Source: Desulfosediminicola flagellatus
GTDB lineage: Bacteria > Desulfobacterota > Desulfobulbia > Desulfobulbales > Desulfocapsaceae
Direction: 5' to 3'
DNA length: 64,000 bases
Assembly: GCF_005116655.2 (NCBI RefSeq)
Contig: NZ_CP050698.1
Span: 1,380,001 to 1,444,000 of the forward strand
The position numbers and the translations under genes were made by a program. The notes below the pieces were generated by a model. The model was not told the DNA's origin and searched no databases. It worked only from the letters and a program-made list of their open reading frames with translations. Shown here piece after piece: positions 1-9,342 of the stretch; within the stretch, counting starts at the first letter, position 1; every line of letters starts with the position of its first letter.

Positions 1-856
1 GCGGTTCTGCATTGCTGTCAAAGTCTGCAAGCGCATCAATCGCACGGTCAACTGCTTCTTTGGCAAGATCACGGGTTTTGTCGATCCCGAAATAGGCTGG
101 GTAGGTTGCCTTGCCACGTTCTGCATCGCTTCCTGCTGCTTTGCCGAGCTGCTCAGTTGTCGCGGTTGCATTGAGTAGATCGTCTACAATCTGGAAAGCC
201 AGACCGATATTATCACCATAGATTTTAAGCTTTTCCAGCTGGACAGGGGTAGCGTCTGCACCAATTGCACCGGCAAGTACGGCACAGGTTATTAGGGCAC
301 CTGTCTTGTTGCGATGGATTGTCTTTAATGTCTCAAACGGGAATTCTTTGTTCTCGTTGGCGATATCAAGCGCCTGACCGCCAACCATTCCGAGGGAACC
401 GGAAGCTTTTGCGATGAGGTTAACTATTTTTAAACGGCTTTCCGGTCTGAGTGTACCATTGTTTTCATCACTCAGCAGATCAAATGCATAGGTAAGCAGT
501 CCATCTCCAGCTAAAATAGCGCCAGCCTCGCCATAGAGAACATGGCTCGTAGGTTTGCCGCGGCGCAGGTCATCATCATCCATGGCAGGAAGATCGTCAT
601 GGATCAGCGAGTAGGTATGAATGCACTCAAGGGCGCAACTTACCGGAAGCAGGTTTTCATGGGTTGCCGGGCTTTGATCAATTGCAGCTCCGGCGGCAAG
701 GCAGAGAATCGGCCGGACGCGCTTACCTCCGGCAAAAAGGCTATAGCGCATCGCGTCTATATGCTCAGTAAACGGCTCATCCGCTTTCAGCATATATCGG
801 TTCATGGCTTTTTCAACTAGTATTCGCTGCTCACTCAGATAGGTCGTTATGTTCAC
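1..856 (-). CDS. ispA: Farnesyl/geranylgeranyl diphosphate synthase, IspA family (C-terminus off window)
   Basis: Trans-isoprenyl diphosphate synthase that condenses IPP with allylic diphosphates in the cytosol to make the C15/C20 precursors of quinones and undecaprenyl carriers. About 285 residues are visible and probably only the last 10-15 are lost past base 1. The start is taken as the GTG at 856-854, because it gives the family-typical N-terminus with [12 protein letters not shown] at residues 41-52; an internal ATG at 805 would cut it short. The first Asp-rich motif DDLPAMD is at residues 87-93. The second reads DDLLN instead of the usual DDxxD, so its third Asp is Asn. The gene overlaps xseB by 26 bases in another frame, the common xseB-ispA arrangement, implying one transcript and translational coupling. 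Confidence 0.93.
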   Translation of the reverse strand, partial: MNITTYLSEQRILVEKAMNRYMLKADEPFTEHIDAMRYSLFAGGKRVRPILCLAAGAAIDQSPATHENLLPVSCALECIHTYSLIHDDLPAMDDDDLRRGKPTSHVLYGEAGAILAGDGLLTYAFDLLSDENNGTLRPESRLKIVNLIAKASGSLGMVGGQALDIANENKEFPFETLKTIHRNKTGALITCAVLAGAIGADATPVQLEKLKIYGDNIGLAFQIVDDLLNATATTEQLGKAAGSDAERGKATYPAYFGIDKTRDLAKEAVDRAIDALADFDSNAEP

Positions 857-1079
857 TATTCCCCTCGGTGAATGGTACTGCTTCAATTTTACCGTCTTTT
901 TCCAGTAGCAGTTCCACCTTTGCCCGTGCTTCATTAAGCTGTTCACTGCAGAAGCGTGCGAGTTGGATGCCTTCGTCAAATTTTTTCAGGCTTTTGTCGA
1001 GGCTTAATTCACCGTCTTCGAGTTCCTGAGTAATCTGCTCAAGACGCGATAGAGCTGCTTCGAATGATTTTTTGGCCAT
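831..1079 (-). CDS. xseB: Exodeoxyribonuclease VII small subunit
   Basis: Small subunit of exonuclease VII, which degrades single-stranded DNA into acid-soluble oligonucleotides together with XseA (not in this window). The 82-residue product starts at the ATG at 1079-1077 ([15 protein letters not shown]) and has the family pattern [19 protein letters not shown] followed by a helical segment with [11 protein letters not shown]. Reading could extend upstream to 1175, but that part does not resemble the family, so the shorter start is preferred. It is the first gene of the xseB-ispA pair, with a 26-base overlap. Length matches the usual 75-85 aa of the family. Confidence 0.93.
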   Translation of the reverse strand: MAKKSFEAALSRLEQITQELEDGELSLDKSLKKFDEGIQLARFCSEQLNEARAKVELLLEKDGKIEAVPFTEGNSEHNDLSE

Positions 1080-1377
1080 GACACATATCCGGTTGTTTGG
1101 AAAAAGATTGTTGGACCCGTTCCTGTTTCTTTTTTGATAGAAGCGAGTTACAACTGGTTGTATTTTATACACCAAAGCTTGGGTCGTTATCGATCAAAAG
1201 CCCGGTTATTAAACGGCTTTAAATTTGGTGTGAATATATCTATCTGCTCTGTTCCGCGCAAGGATTGATTGCATTAATTTGCTACGCCGTATTATCTATA
1301 CCACATAATTCCTGGAAAACAGCGGGACTACGAGGCACAAGAGTGACTAAATAGAACGATATGGAGATATCCTTATC

Positions 1378-2286
1378 ATGATTAAATCAATCCAATTGTT
1401 TGTTCGATGGCTCGAAGTAGAAAAAGGGTATTCAGGCCATACCATTAGCGGTTATACACGTGATCTTGAGGAATTTACTGTGTTCCTGGGAGACTCTGCA
1501 GACGTGACAACCATTGACGCAAGCAGGGTTCGGTCATTTGTCGTCAGCCTTCACGGGCATAACAGTGCTGCGACAGTTGGCAGGAAACTTTCTGCTTTGC
1601 GCACATTTTTTCGGTATCTGCAGCGACGAAAAATCGTAAATAATGATCCGCTGGCCGGTATATCAGGGCCGAAAGTAGGTCAGAGTATACCGGTATTCTT
1701 AACAGTTGATGAGACCTTCGCACTTCTTGAAGAACCTGGTGAGACGGATACTTTCAGGCTTCGGGACCAGGCCATGCTTGAGTTACTGTATTCAACGGGG
1801 ATGAGGGTATCGGAACTCGTCTCACGTGACATCCCTGACCTTGATTTCAATGAGGAAGTGCTTAGGGTGAGGGGCAAAGGAAATAAGGAACGAATTGTTC
1901 CGGTTGGTCGCCCGGCTCTGGAGGCCTTGACAGCCTGGTTACCCGGACGTGAGAGATTACTGGTAAACAGGGCGGCACGAGGTAAAGCTGCAGGCACTAA
2001 GGCGCTGTTTCTCAATAATAGAGGCGGAAGACTTACAGTACGGAGCGTTGAACGATTTGTGCGATCCTATGGTGAGAGGGCTGGCATTATCCAGATCGTT
2101 ACACCGCACGCGTTGAGACATTCATTTGCAACACATATGTTGGAGATGGGTGCAGACTTGCGTTCGGTACAGGAACTTCTTGGGCATGCGAGCCTATCGA
2201 CAACCCAGCGGTATACACATCTGACTGTCGATCATCTGGCTGATGTGTACGACAAAGCGCATCCACTTGCGACTGGCGGTAACTGA
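1378..2286 (+). CDS. xerC: Tyrosine recombinase XerC
   Basis: Site-specific recombinase that resolves chromosome dimers at dif during cell division, normally with XerD. The 302-aa length is typical. The N-terminal SAM-like core-binding domain spans about residues 1-90. The catalytic set is complete: R143 in STGMRVSEL, K167 in GKGNKER, H244 and R247 in HALRHSFATH, H270 in LGHAS and nucleophile Y279 in QRYTH. The ATG at 1378 follows a GGAGAT ribosome site. hslV starts 67 bases after the stop, the xerC-hslV-hslU order known from many bacteria. XerD would be a close alternative, but the gene neighbourhood favours XerC. Confidence 0.93.
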   Translation: MIKSIQLFVRWLEVEKGYSGHTISGYTRDLEEFTVFLGDSADVTTIDASRVRSFVVSLHGHNSAATVGRKLSALRTFFRYLQRRKIVNNDPLAGISGPKVGQSIPVFLTVDETFALLEEPGETDTFRLRDQAMLELLYSTGMRVSELVSRDIPDLDFNEEVLRVRGKGNKERIVPVGRPALEALTAWLPGRERLLVNRAARGKAAGTKALFLNNRGGRLTVRSVERFVRSYGERAGIIQIVTPHALRHSFATHMLEMGADLRSVQELLGHASLSTTQRYTHLTVDHLADVYDKAHPLATGGN

Positions 2287-2353
2287 CAATTCGATTATTT
2301 TATCAACCCGAGCGACAGACTGCTCATTGAACGGATAGAGAAGGTTTTTTTCG

Positions 2354-2884
2354 ATGAAAATACGATCAACAACAATTCTGGCAGTTCGCCATAAAGGTGA
2401 AGTTGTTATAGCGGGTGACGGCCAGGTATCTTTAGGCAACACCGTGATGAAGCATGATGCCCGAAAAGTGCGCAGATTATATAAAGACCAGGTTATTGTC
2501 GGCTTTGCCGGTGCAACCGCAGATGCGTTTACCTTGTTCGAGAAGCTTGAGCAAAAACTGGAACAGTACAACGGTAACCTTATGCGGGCATCTGTTGAAC
2601 TGGCAAAAGATTGGCGAACAGATAAAATGCTGCGTCGTCTTGAAGCGATGATCATAGCTGTGGATAAAGACCACTCTCTGCTTTTAAGCGGGACCGGTGA
2701 CGTGATTGAGCCGGATCAGGGTATTCTTGCTATTGGATCAGGCGGCCCTTACGCTCAGGCTGCTGCACTGGCACTGGTGCAGAAAAGTGACCTGAGTGCT
2801 GAGGAGATCGCCAGGACAGGACTTGAGATTGCCAGTTCTATTTGTGTGTATACCAATAATTCAATTGTTGTTGAGAAAATATGA
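2354..2884 (+). CDS. hslV: ATP-dependent protease subunit HslV (ClpQ)
   Basis: Threonine peptidase forming the double-hexamer core of the HslUV heat-shock protease in the cytosol. The 176-aa protein starts MKIRS followed by TTILAV; the first Thr (residue 6) is the expected nucleophile, so a five-residue propeptide must be removed. In E. coli only the initiator Met is lost; longer propeptides occur in some other lineages. Further family markers are [14 protein letters not shown] and the C-terminal YTNNS region. The stop overlaps the hslU start (ATGA), indicating coupled synthesis of peptidase and unfoldase. Confidence 0.95.
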   Translation: MKIRSTTILAVRHKGEVVIAGDGQVSLGNTVMKHDARKVRRLYKDQVIVGFAGATADAFTLFEKLEQKLEQYNGNLMRASVELAKDWRTDKMLRRLEAMIIAVDKDHSLLLSGTGDVIEPDQGILAIGSGGPYAQAAALALVQKSDLSAEEIARTGLEIASSICVYTNNSIVVEKI

Positions 2885-4287
2885 AAGCTAACGATTCGTT
2901 AACGCCAAAGGAAATACTGGCAGAACTTGATAAATATATTATAGGCCAGGCCGCTGCAAAGCGCTCTGTTGCCATTGCTCTCAGGAACAGGTGGAGACGG
3001 CGCCAGGTGCCATTGCCACTGCGTGAGGAGATAGTTCCAAAGAATATTATCATGATCGGGCCAACCGGTGTTGGTAAAACTGAGATTGCAAGACGGCTTG
3101 CCTCACTTGCTCAGTCACCCTTTATCAAGGTTGAAGCATCAAAATTCACTGAAGTTGGTTATGTTGGGCGTGATGTGGAGTCGATGATTCGCGATCTGGT
3201 TGAGCTTGCGATCAGTATGGTGAAAGATGAGGAGAAAAAACGCATAAAAGGAATTGCCGAAGCAAATGCCGAGGATAAAATTCTTGATCTACTCCTTCCC
3301 GGTCCCGCTGCAAATGTCCCTTCCGGACCTGCAGGAGCTGATTCTTTCACTATCAAGGATTACGAACTGCCTGCAACTACTCCAGAGCCGAAAGATAACT
3401 CCACACGCGAAAAATTCCGACAGATGCTGCGCGATGGAAGGTTGGATGAACGCGAGGTTGAACTGGCGCTTCAGGAATCACAGTCAATGCCGATGATTGA
3501 GATCATGTCAACCAACTCCGGTATGGATGACATGCAGAACAATATTAAAGACGCATTTTCCAAGATGTTCCCGCGTAAGACGAAAAAACAGAAGCTGAAA
3601 ATTCCGGAAGCGCTTGAATCTCTGACCAAAGAAGAGATGGAACGTCTGGTCGATATGGACAAGGTTACCAAAGAAGCGCTACGCAGGACGGAGCAGTCCG
3701 GCATCGTTTTCCTTGATGAAATCGACAAAATTGCCTCCCGCTCCGGAAGCGGTGGTCATGGGCCTGAAGTATCCCGTGAAGGTGTTCAGCGCGATTTACT
3801 GCCGATTGTCGAAGGTGCGACTGTTTCCACTAAGTACGGCATGGTAAAAACAGACCATATTCTATTTATTGCAAGCGGTGCGTTTCATGTTGCGAAACCT
3901 TCTGATCTCATCCCTGAATTGCAGGGTCGTTTTCCGATCAGGGTTGAGTTGCAGTCTCTTGGTAAGGAGGAATTTGTACGTATCCTTACAGAGCCTGAAA
4001 ATGCGCTCACTAAGCAGTATGTGGCGCTTATGGCCACGGAAGGTATCGAACTCATTTTCACTGAAGATGGTGTTGAAGAGCTGGCCGATATTGCTGTACA
4101 GGTGAATGAAAAGACAGAAGAGATTGGTGCGCGCCGTCTGCATACTGTCATTGAAAGGGTGTTGGATAAGCTCTCTTTTGATGCCTCTGAAATGGGGGAT
4201 GAACAATTTGTGGTCACCGGTGAGTATGTTCGTACACAATTGTCAGACATCGTTCAGGATCATGATTTATCACGATATATCCTGTAG
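2881..4287 (+). CDS. hslU: ATP-dependent protease ATPase subunit HslU (ClpY)
   Basis: AAA+ unfoldase that recognises substrates and threads them into HslV. The 468-aa protein has [17 protein letters not shown] at the N-terminus, Walker [10 protein letters not shown] at about residues 60-68, the central pore loop [18 protein letters not shown], an insertion I domain at about 110-240, Walker [12 protein letters not shown] near 275-285 and sensor region GRFPIRVEL. The C-terminus DHDLSRYIL matches the tail that docks into HslV. It overlaps hslV by four bases. No CtsR- or HrcA-type operator was recognised upstream of the cluster. Confidence 0.96.
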   Translation: MKANDSLTPKEILAELDKYIIGQAAAKRSVAIALRNRWRRRQVPLPLREEIVPKNIIMIGPTGVGKTEIARRLASLAQSPFIKVEASKFTEVGYVGRDVESMIRDLVELAISMVKDEEKKRIKGIAEANAEDKILDLLLPGPAANVPSGPAGADSFTIKDYELPATTPEPKDNSTREKFRQMLRDGRLDEREVELALQESQSMPMIEIMSTNSGMDDMQNNIKDAFSKMFPRKTKKQKLKIPEALESLTKEEMERLVDMDKVTKEALRRTEQSGIVFLDEIDKIASRSGSGGHGPEVSREGVQRDLLPIVEGATVSTKYGMVKTDHILFIASGAFHVAKPSDLIPELQGRFPIRVELQSLGKEEFVRILTEPENALTKQYVALMATEGIELIFTEDGVEELADIAVQVNEKTEEIGARRLHTVIERVLDKLSFDASEMGDEQFVVTGEYVRTQLSDIVQDHDLSRYIL

Positions 4288-4331
4288 GCAACTCAGGTAA
4301 TATACAGCGAAAGAGAGGCACTGTTTTAGAA

Positions 4332-4922
4332 ATGCTAAAGAAATTGTTTGGCTGGGGAAAGAACTCAGCTCAATCGCAGGACCCGGATGCTTTACGGCTC
4401 GGGGTAGACATTGAGATGAATTATTGTCCATCCTGCGGTGATGAGTATCGTGCGGATATTGAACAATGTGTGGCTTGCAACGTTGCACTGATTTCAGGGA
4501 GTGAAAAACTTGCCCAGAAACGCGAGAAAGAAAAAGCGTTCAACGGTAAGTCGATGGATATCTCTGCTAGTGATCAGTTGGTTACCATTAAAAATGGAAA
4601 GCTTCGTGACTTGAAGCCATATCAGATATTGTTGGGGCGACAACGAATCCCCGCATTACTCAGCAGTGAAGCTGGTGGTTGTGCTAAGGGCTGAGGCGGC
4701 CCGGACCTCCAGTTGGAGGTTAAAACCGAGGATGCTGAACAGGCTATTGCAATACTGCAGCAGGAGTATCTGCAGTCCACAGGGCTTGCCAGTCATGATT
4801 TGAGCACTGCTGGCGCAGTGTTTGATGAAAATGCAGTAACAACGGTATGTCCGGCTTGTGGTACGACGTTTGTTCCGAAAGAGACTGTGACCTGTCCCGA
4901 ATGCGAATTACGTTTCGGCTGA
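4332..4922 (+). CDS. Putative selenoprotein: two zinc ribbons around a DUF2007-like domain, in-frame UGA at codon 121
   Basis: Read through a TGA at 4692-4694, this frame encodes 196 residues. N-terminal zinc ribbon: C32-x2-C35 ... C46-x2-C49. Middle domain (about 83-145) recalls the DUF2007 'putative signal transducing' fold, with IPALL, then GGCAKG-U-GGP, then LEVKTEDAEQAIAIL. C-terminal zinc ribbon: C173-x2-C176 ... C188-x2-C191. The UGA lies in a Cys/Gly-rich loop giving C117-x3-U121. A perfect 6-bp hairpin (4705-4720, loop AGTT) starts its apical loop 16 bases after the UGA with a G in loop position 2, which fits the published bacterial SECIS pattern. The downstream half has no convincing start of its own (only TTG at 4713, inside the hairpin) and completes the fold, so readthrough is favoured over two genes. 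A nonsense mutation or sequencing error is the alternative. Function unknown; it follows hslU by 44 bases. Confidence 0.7.
4705..4720 (+). promoter_or_regulatory. SECIS-like hairpin downstream of the in-frame UGA
   Basis: ACCTCC (4705-4710), loop AGTT (4711-4714) and GGAGGT (4715-4720) form a perfect 6-bp stem, extendable by a G-U pair (4704/4721). Sixteen bases separate the UGA (4692-4694) from the loop. Known bacterial SECIS elements lie inside the coding sequence, with the loop about 16-37 bases after UGA, at least one G among the first two loop bases and a stem of four or more pairs; all are met. SelB binding is inferred. Confidence 0.6.
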
Positions 4923-4944
4923 TTTGAAATAGCATTATATGCAC

Positions 4945-4987
4945 AAAAAAAAGGGCTGACCGGCTATTCCGGTCAGCCCTTTTTTTA
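4945..4987. terminator. Bidirectional intrinsic terminator
   Basis: A-run, then AAGGGCTGACCGG, loop CTATT, CCGGTCAGCCCTT and a T-run. The 13-bp stem with A and T tracts on either side can stop plus-strand transcription from the hslVU/selenoprotein unit and minus-strand transcription leaving dnaE. Confidence 0.9.
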
Positions 4988-5030
4988 TTCTGACAGTAGA
5001 ATCGGATTACCACTTATCCTAAACTAATAT

Positions 5031-5165
5031 AGTGAGGCGTTAGGTATGAGGAGTAAGAGGTATAAAGCCTTTCAGAATCTGACTACTGAGTATTGATTCA
5101 GTACCGTAAGTTACCATTTTTTCTGGACTGATGTTGTGTTCACCTCACTCCTTACTCCTTTCTAT
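5031..5165. repeat. Imperfect inverted repeat of GAGTAAGG-type sequence
   Basis: GAGGAGTAAGAGG around 5048-5062 reappears inverted around 5145-5162 (the opposite strand reads AAGGAGTAAGGAGTGAGG). Such GAGTGAGG/GAGTAAGG low-complexity arms recall small palindromic intergenic repeats. Only one copy is in the window, so its class is uncertain. It sits just past the dnaE stop codon. Confidence 0.35.
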
Positions 5166-5201
5166 CTGGGGCTGATTTTCGGCAGTAATCATATAGATGA
5201 A

Positions 5202-8200
5202 TCAATTGCCATTGCCATTACCGTTTCCATTCCCCCATTGCTTTTTTTTGCGAGGAATGAGCACAATGGGTTTTCTGGTAAAGGTAATGGCGTCGTAAGT
5301 CAGGATTTCTTCCATCCTGTCAGTCAGTTCACGGCAAGGCCTGATCGTAAGATCCTGGGTCACCTCAATATCGACCTCTCCTCTTCCCGGATAATGAAGG
5401 GTGAGTAGAAGCGGGCATGAACCATGGAACTGGTAGAGTGTCTTTTTAACCTGTTCGATCTGTCTTCGATTGATCTTGTCAGCTACCAGCTTCACTTTAA
5501 CAAGCTCCGTATATTTTTCACGGGCATCTGGCAGTGTTTCTATATTTTCTGCAAGGATTTTAGGGCCGCGCTCATCCTGCTGAATTGTTCCCTGCACAAT
5601 GACCGGATCAGTTGATGAGAGCAGATGACTACATCCTTCATAGGCACTTGGGAAAACGACAACTTCAACTGCTTCAAAGATGTCCTCAATGGTCAAAAAT
5701 GCCATCGGGTCACCCTTTTTTGTCTTATGGAGCTTGCAGCTGCGAATAAGGCCGCCAACACGTACAGCCTGTTCATCTGCGATGTTAGCCAGATTCTGGA
5801 TATCGCTGTCTGTTACGCTTTTGATTTCAGGCAAAACATCATCAAGGGGATGGCCGGTGATATAAAACCCAACGGTCTCTTTTTCCCGGGAGAGTCGTGT
5901 ACGTTCATCCCATTCGGGGATATCCGGAACAACAATTTCATTAATTTCTGTTGTATTTTCCGTTTCAGGAGCGACGGCAAAAAGTGACATCTGGCCGCTT
6001 TGAAGATCACGCTGAACGGCTTTGGCCTGCTCCATGGCCTTATCAAGAATAGCCATGTATTGAGAACGTTTGCATCCCATTGAATCAAGTGAACCTGATT
6101 TAATCAATGCCTCAATAACACGTGAGTTTACACGACGGGAATCGACCCGGTTACAGAAATTGGACAGCGAGCTATATATGCCGCCCGCCTCACGCTCTTC
6201 AATAATAGAGTCAAGAGCGGACTCACCAACGTTCTTTACAGCAGCAAGTCCAAATCGGATATGGTCATTTTTTACAGAGAAATCCTTGAGGCTGGCGTTG
6301 ACATCAGGTGGTAATACCTCGATTCCCTGTTCTTTACACTCATTGATATACATGACAATTTTATCGGTGTTTGTCATATCACAACTGAGCAGGGCGGCCA
6401 TGAACTGGGCAGGGTAATGTGCCTTCAGGTAGGCAGTCTGATAGGATACCAGGGCATAGGCGGCGGAATGAGACTTATTAAAACCGTAGCCGGCGAACTT
6501 GGCCATAAGGTCAAAGACGTACTCAGCCTTTTTCTCATCGATTTTATTTTTTAACGCGCCTTTCATGAATTTAACTTTTTCCTGATCCATAACCTCGGGA
6601 ATTTTCTTACCCATGGCACGTCGCAGGATATCCGCATCACCCAGAGAATAGCTCGCCAGGATGTTGGCGATTTTCATTACCTGTTCCTGGTAAACAATAA
6701 CTCCGTAGGTTTCTTCAAGAACAGGTTTGAGTTGAGGTAACGGAAAGTTGGCGGTTGCACGACCGTGTTTTGTTTCGACAAAGTCATCAACCATACCGGA
6801 GTCCAATGGTCCTGGGCGATAGAGCGCTACCAGAGCGACCAGATCGCTGAACTGCTCGGGTGCCAATTTGACCAGCAATTCGCGCATGCCTGAACTTTCT
6901 AGCTGGAATACACCCAGTGCATCACCATCACACAGCAGTTTAAACGTTTTGGGGTCATCCAGAGGGATGGTATCGATATCCAGTTCAATACCGATATCGG
7001 CTTTGACATGTTTGACAGCCTTGTCGATAACCGTAAGTGTTTTGAGTCCCAGGAAGTCAAACTTGATAAGGCCGGTCATCTCAGTATGCTTCATATCATA
7101 CTGTGTGACTGTCTCATCATTGCTGCCTCGGCAGGTGGGCAGAAACTTGGTCATCGGCCCGGGAGAGACCACAACACCTGCAGCATGGGTTCCCGTGTGT
7201 CGGGCAAGCCCCTCAAGTGTTTGAGAAACGGTGAGCAGTTCCTGCATCCGGGGATCGCGTTTGGCTTCCTCCAGGAGACGTGGTTCTTCGACAATGGCCT
7301 TTTCAAGGGTCATTTTAAGAGCGTCGGGAACCAGCTTGGCCATTTTATCGACTTCACCAAAGGGAATGTCGAGTGCGCGTCCGACGTCACGGAGAACTCC
7401 GCGTGCCTTCATCGTTCCGTAGGTAACGATCTGTGCTACATATTTTGCACCGCCATATTTTTGGCGGACATAGTCGATAACCTCACCACGCCTGTCCATA
7501 CAAAAATCGATATCAAAGTCAGGCATAGACTTGCGTTCGATATTGAGGAATCGTTCGAAAATCAGTCCGTGGGGCATTGGATCAAGGTTGGTGATTTCCA
7601 TACAATATGCGGCAAGACTTCCAGCACCTGAACCTCGTCCGGGACCGACAGGGATATCGTGATCAAGAGCCCAGTTAATAAAATCTGCAACGATAAGAAA
7701 GTAACCGGGAAAGCCCATGGTGTTGATAACATCAATTTCGACATCAAGACGTTCGCGATAGGATTTCTCCATCTCCGGCGTGAGTGTGCCGAGTTCCCGC
7801 ATTTTCGCGAAACGCTTTTTCAATCCGGCATTGCAGGCATCGATAAACATCGAGTCAAGTGTCTGGCCTTCAGGAACAGGGAAATCAGGGAAATAGTAAT
7901 TACCAAAATCAATCTCAAGATTGCATCGATCGGCAACTTCCTGTGTGTTGGCAATAGCTTCCGGTATATAAGAGAACGCTTTTTTCATCTCGTCCGGTGA
8001 CTTGAAATAAAACTCATCGGTGGAGAAGCGAAATCTTTTGGGGTCGTTAATGGTTTTACCGGTCTGAATACACAGCAGAACCTCGTGGGCGTGGGCCTCT
8101 TCACGATTAAGGTAGTGGCAGTCGTTAGTTGCTACCAGCTTAATGCCGAACTCTTTACTCAGTTGTATAAGGCCCTTATTCACTGGAGTCTGTTCGGGGA

Positions 8201-8738
8201 TACCGTTTTCCTGTATCTCGAAGTAGAGCCTGTCTCCAAAAATATCCAAAAGTTCCTGAGTCTTAGCGCGGGCCCCGGCCATGTCTTTTTTGCCGATCAG
8301 ATATGGAACCTGGCCATGCAGACAGGCGGTAAGCGCAATAATACCCTCGTTATGTTCTTTAAGCGTGGCCATATCGATACGAGGCTTATAATAAAAGCCT
8401 TCATGCTGAGCGATACTGGCCATCTTCATCAGGTTCTGGTAGCCGGTGATGTCCATTGCCAGCAGGACGATATGGTAGGCGATCTGGCCATCCACCTGTT
8501 TTTTTACCGTGCGGTCTTCCGGGGCGACATACAGTTCGCAGCCGACAATCGGTTTTATACCTGCCTTTTTGGCCTTGGTATAAAATTCCAGAGCACCAAA
8601 CATGGCACCATGGTCGGTGATTGCGACACTTTCCATGCCGTACTCCTCGCATTTTTTCAGCAGATGCGGAAGACGGATTGCACCATCCAGAAGACTGTAT
8701 TGGGTATGAACGTGAAGATGGGTAAAGCCTGCAGACAT
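5202..8738 (-). CDS. dnaE: DNA polymerase III subunit alpha
   Basis: Replicative polymerase of 1178 aa (E. coli 1160). The PHP domain covers about residues 1-210 with HLHVHTQYSLLDG and AITDHGAMFGALEFY. The palm carries PDFDIDF (about residues 404-410, two catalytic Asp) and KFDFLGL near 559 (third Asp). QMSLF near 916 matches the internal beta-clamp-binding motif, and an OB domain follows at about 1000-1075. The C-terminus is odd: RKKKQW is followed by five Gly-Asn repeats and a stop, a low-complexity tail encoded by degenerate GGN-AAY units. It appears single in its transcript, with a promoter region carrying GTATACG boxes (8873-8936). Confidence 0.96.
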   Translation of the reverse strand: MSAGFTHLHVHTQYSLLDGAIRLPHLLKKCEEYGMESVAITDHGAMFGALEFYTKAKKAGIKPIVGCELYVAPEDRTVKKQVDGQIAYHIVLLAMDITGYQNLMKMASIAQHEGFYYKPRIDMATLKEHNEGIIALTACLHGQVPYLIGKKDMAGARAKTQELLDIFGDRLYFEIQENGIPEQTPVNKGLIQLSKEFGIKLVATNDCHYLNREEAHAHEVLLCIQTGKTINDPKRFRFSTDEFYFKSPDEMKKAFSYIPEAIANTQEVADRCNLEIDFGNYYFPDFPVPEGQTLDSMFIDACNAGLKKRFAKMRELGTLTPEMEKSYRERLDVEIDVINTMGFPGYFLIVADFINWALDHDIPVGPGRGSGAGSLAAYCMEITNLDPMPHGLIFERFLNIERKSMPDFDIDFCMDRRGEVIDYVRQKYGGAKYVAQIVTYGTMKARGVLRDVGRALDIPFGEVDKMAKLVPDALKMTLEKAIVEEPRLLEEAKRDPRMQELLTVSQTLEGLARHTGTHAAGVVVSPGPMTKFLPTCRGSNDETVTQYDMKHTEMTGLIKFDFLGLKTLTVIDKAVKHVKADIGIELDIDTIPLDDPKTFKLLCDGDALGVFQLESSGMRELLVKLAPEQFSDLVALVALYRPGPLDSGMVDDFVETKHGRATANFPLPQLKPVLEETYGVIVYQEQVMKIANILASYSLGDADILRRAMGKKIPEVMDQEKVKFMKGALKNKIDEKKAEYVFDLMAKFAGYGFNKSHSAAYALVSYQTAYLKAHYPAQFMAALLSCDMTNTDKIVMYINECKEQGIEVLPPDVNASLKDFSVKNDHIRFGLAAVKNVGESALDSIIEEREAGGIYSSLSNFCNRVDSRRVNSRVIEALIKSGSLDSMGCKRSQYMAILDKAMEQAKAVQRDLQSGQMSLFAVAPETENTTEINEIVVPDIPEWDERTRLSREKETVGFYITGHPLDDVLPEIKSVTDSDIQNLANIADEQAVRVGGLIRSCKLHKTKKGDPMAFLTIEDIFEAVEVVVFPSAYEGCSHLLSSTDPVIVQGTIQQDERGPKILAENIETLPDAREKYTELVKVKLVADKINRRQIEQVKKTLYQFHGSCPLLLTLHYPGRGEVDIEVTQDLTIRPCRELTDRMEEILTYDAITFTRKPIVLIPRKKKQWGNGNGNGNGN

Positions 8739-8872
8739 AATATGTGTAATTCCTGTTGTAGAACCGGTTGATACCCGGCTGAAAGGCTTAGATTAATACT
8801 ATTCCTGAGCCTGTTTAATTAAATAGGCTCGTGTAAACCGCCTGGATTCTGCTGAGAAAATATCTTACTGCG

Positions 8873-8936
8873 GTATACGAACAACTCACTTCAGTATACG
8901 AATAAGAGTATACGTGTTTTATGATGTAAGCATACG
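8873..8936. promoter_or_regulatory. Cluster of four GTATACG-like boxes
   Basis: GTATACGA (8873), GTATACGAA (8894), GTATACG (8908) and GCATACG (8930), spaced 21, 14 and 22 bases. The regular same-orientation array 135-200 bases upstream of the dnaE start suggests an operator for a cooperatively binding regulator. The protein is not identifiable from the sequence. Confidence 0.45.
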
Positions 8937-9152
8937 TAGTATTTGGAAATAGTATTGATCTTTAAGGAGTAGGTCAAATCAGGAATTAGTATTAGCACAC
9001 CATGGCGATTTTTGCACCTGAAAGAGACGCTGTTTGACACAATAACCAAAGGCATTCGCCAATGGACTGGAGTGCGTTTTTATTAGCTAACGGTTTGAGC
9101 TTATATGGTGATCTATGATAGATTACAAACGTAATGAAAACCAATTGATATC

Positions 9153-9180
9153 TTGACTCTGCGTAATCTTCTACTATACC
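9153..9180 (+). promoter_or_regulatory. Candidate sigma70 promoter for nhaA
   Basis: TTGACT at 9153-9158 and TATACC at 9175-9180 with a 16-base spacer, about 165 bases upstream of the nhaA start. This leaves a leader of roughly 155 bases. Confidence 0.45.
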
Positions 9181-9342
9181 TCTACCTTAATCTTGACAAT
9201 TCATGAGGTGGGGAGGTCGAGTTTATGTCATGGTTTGGTCTAATATCAAAGACAATAATCGTACTATTCAGAAGTTTGATTTTTTAGAACGTTTCAATTT
9301 GAAAATGTAAAACTGTTCCACATAGCCGACTGAGGACAATTA

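Larger units (their letters stand above)
8739..9342. other. Divergent intergenic region between dnaE and nhaA
   Basis: No coding sequence is supported in these 604 bases. It holds four GTATACG-like boxes near dnaE (8873, 8894, 8908, 8930), a candidate sigma70 promoter for nhaA (TTGACT at 9153, TATACC at 9175) and a G-rich motif ATGAGGTGGGGAGGTCGA at 9203-9220 in what would be the nhaA leader. Confidence 0.7.

Noticed and set aside
4713-4922. Separate small gene starting at TTG 4713
   Set aside because: The TTG lies inside the hairpin, no ribosome site precedes it, and the product is the missing half of the upstream fold in the same frame.
7008-7631. Plus-strand frame of 207 codons opposite dnaE
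   Set aside because: Antisense to conserved polymerase sequence, with no recognisable domain; also true of the 228-codon frame at 8085-8771.
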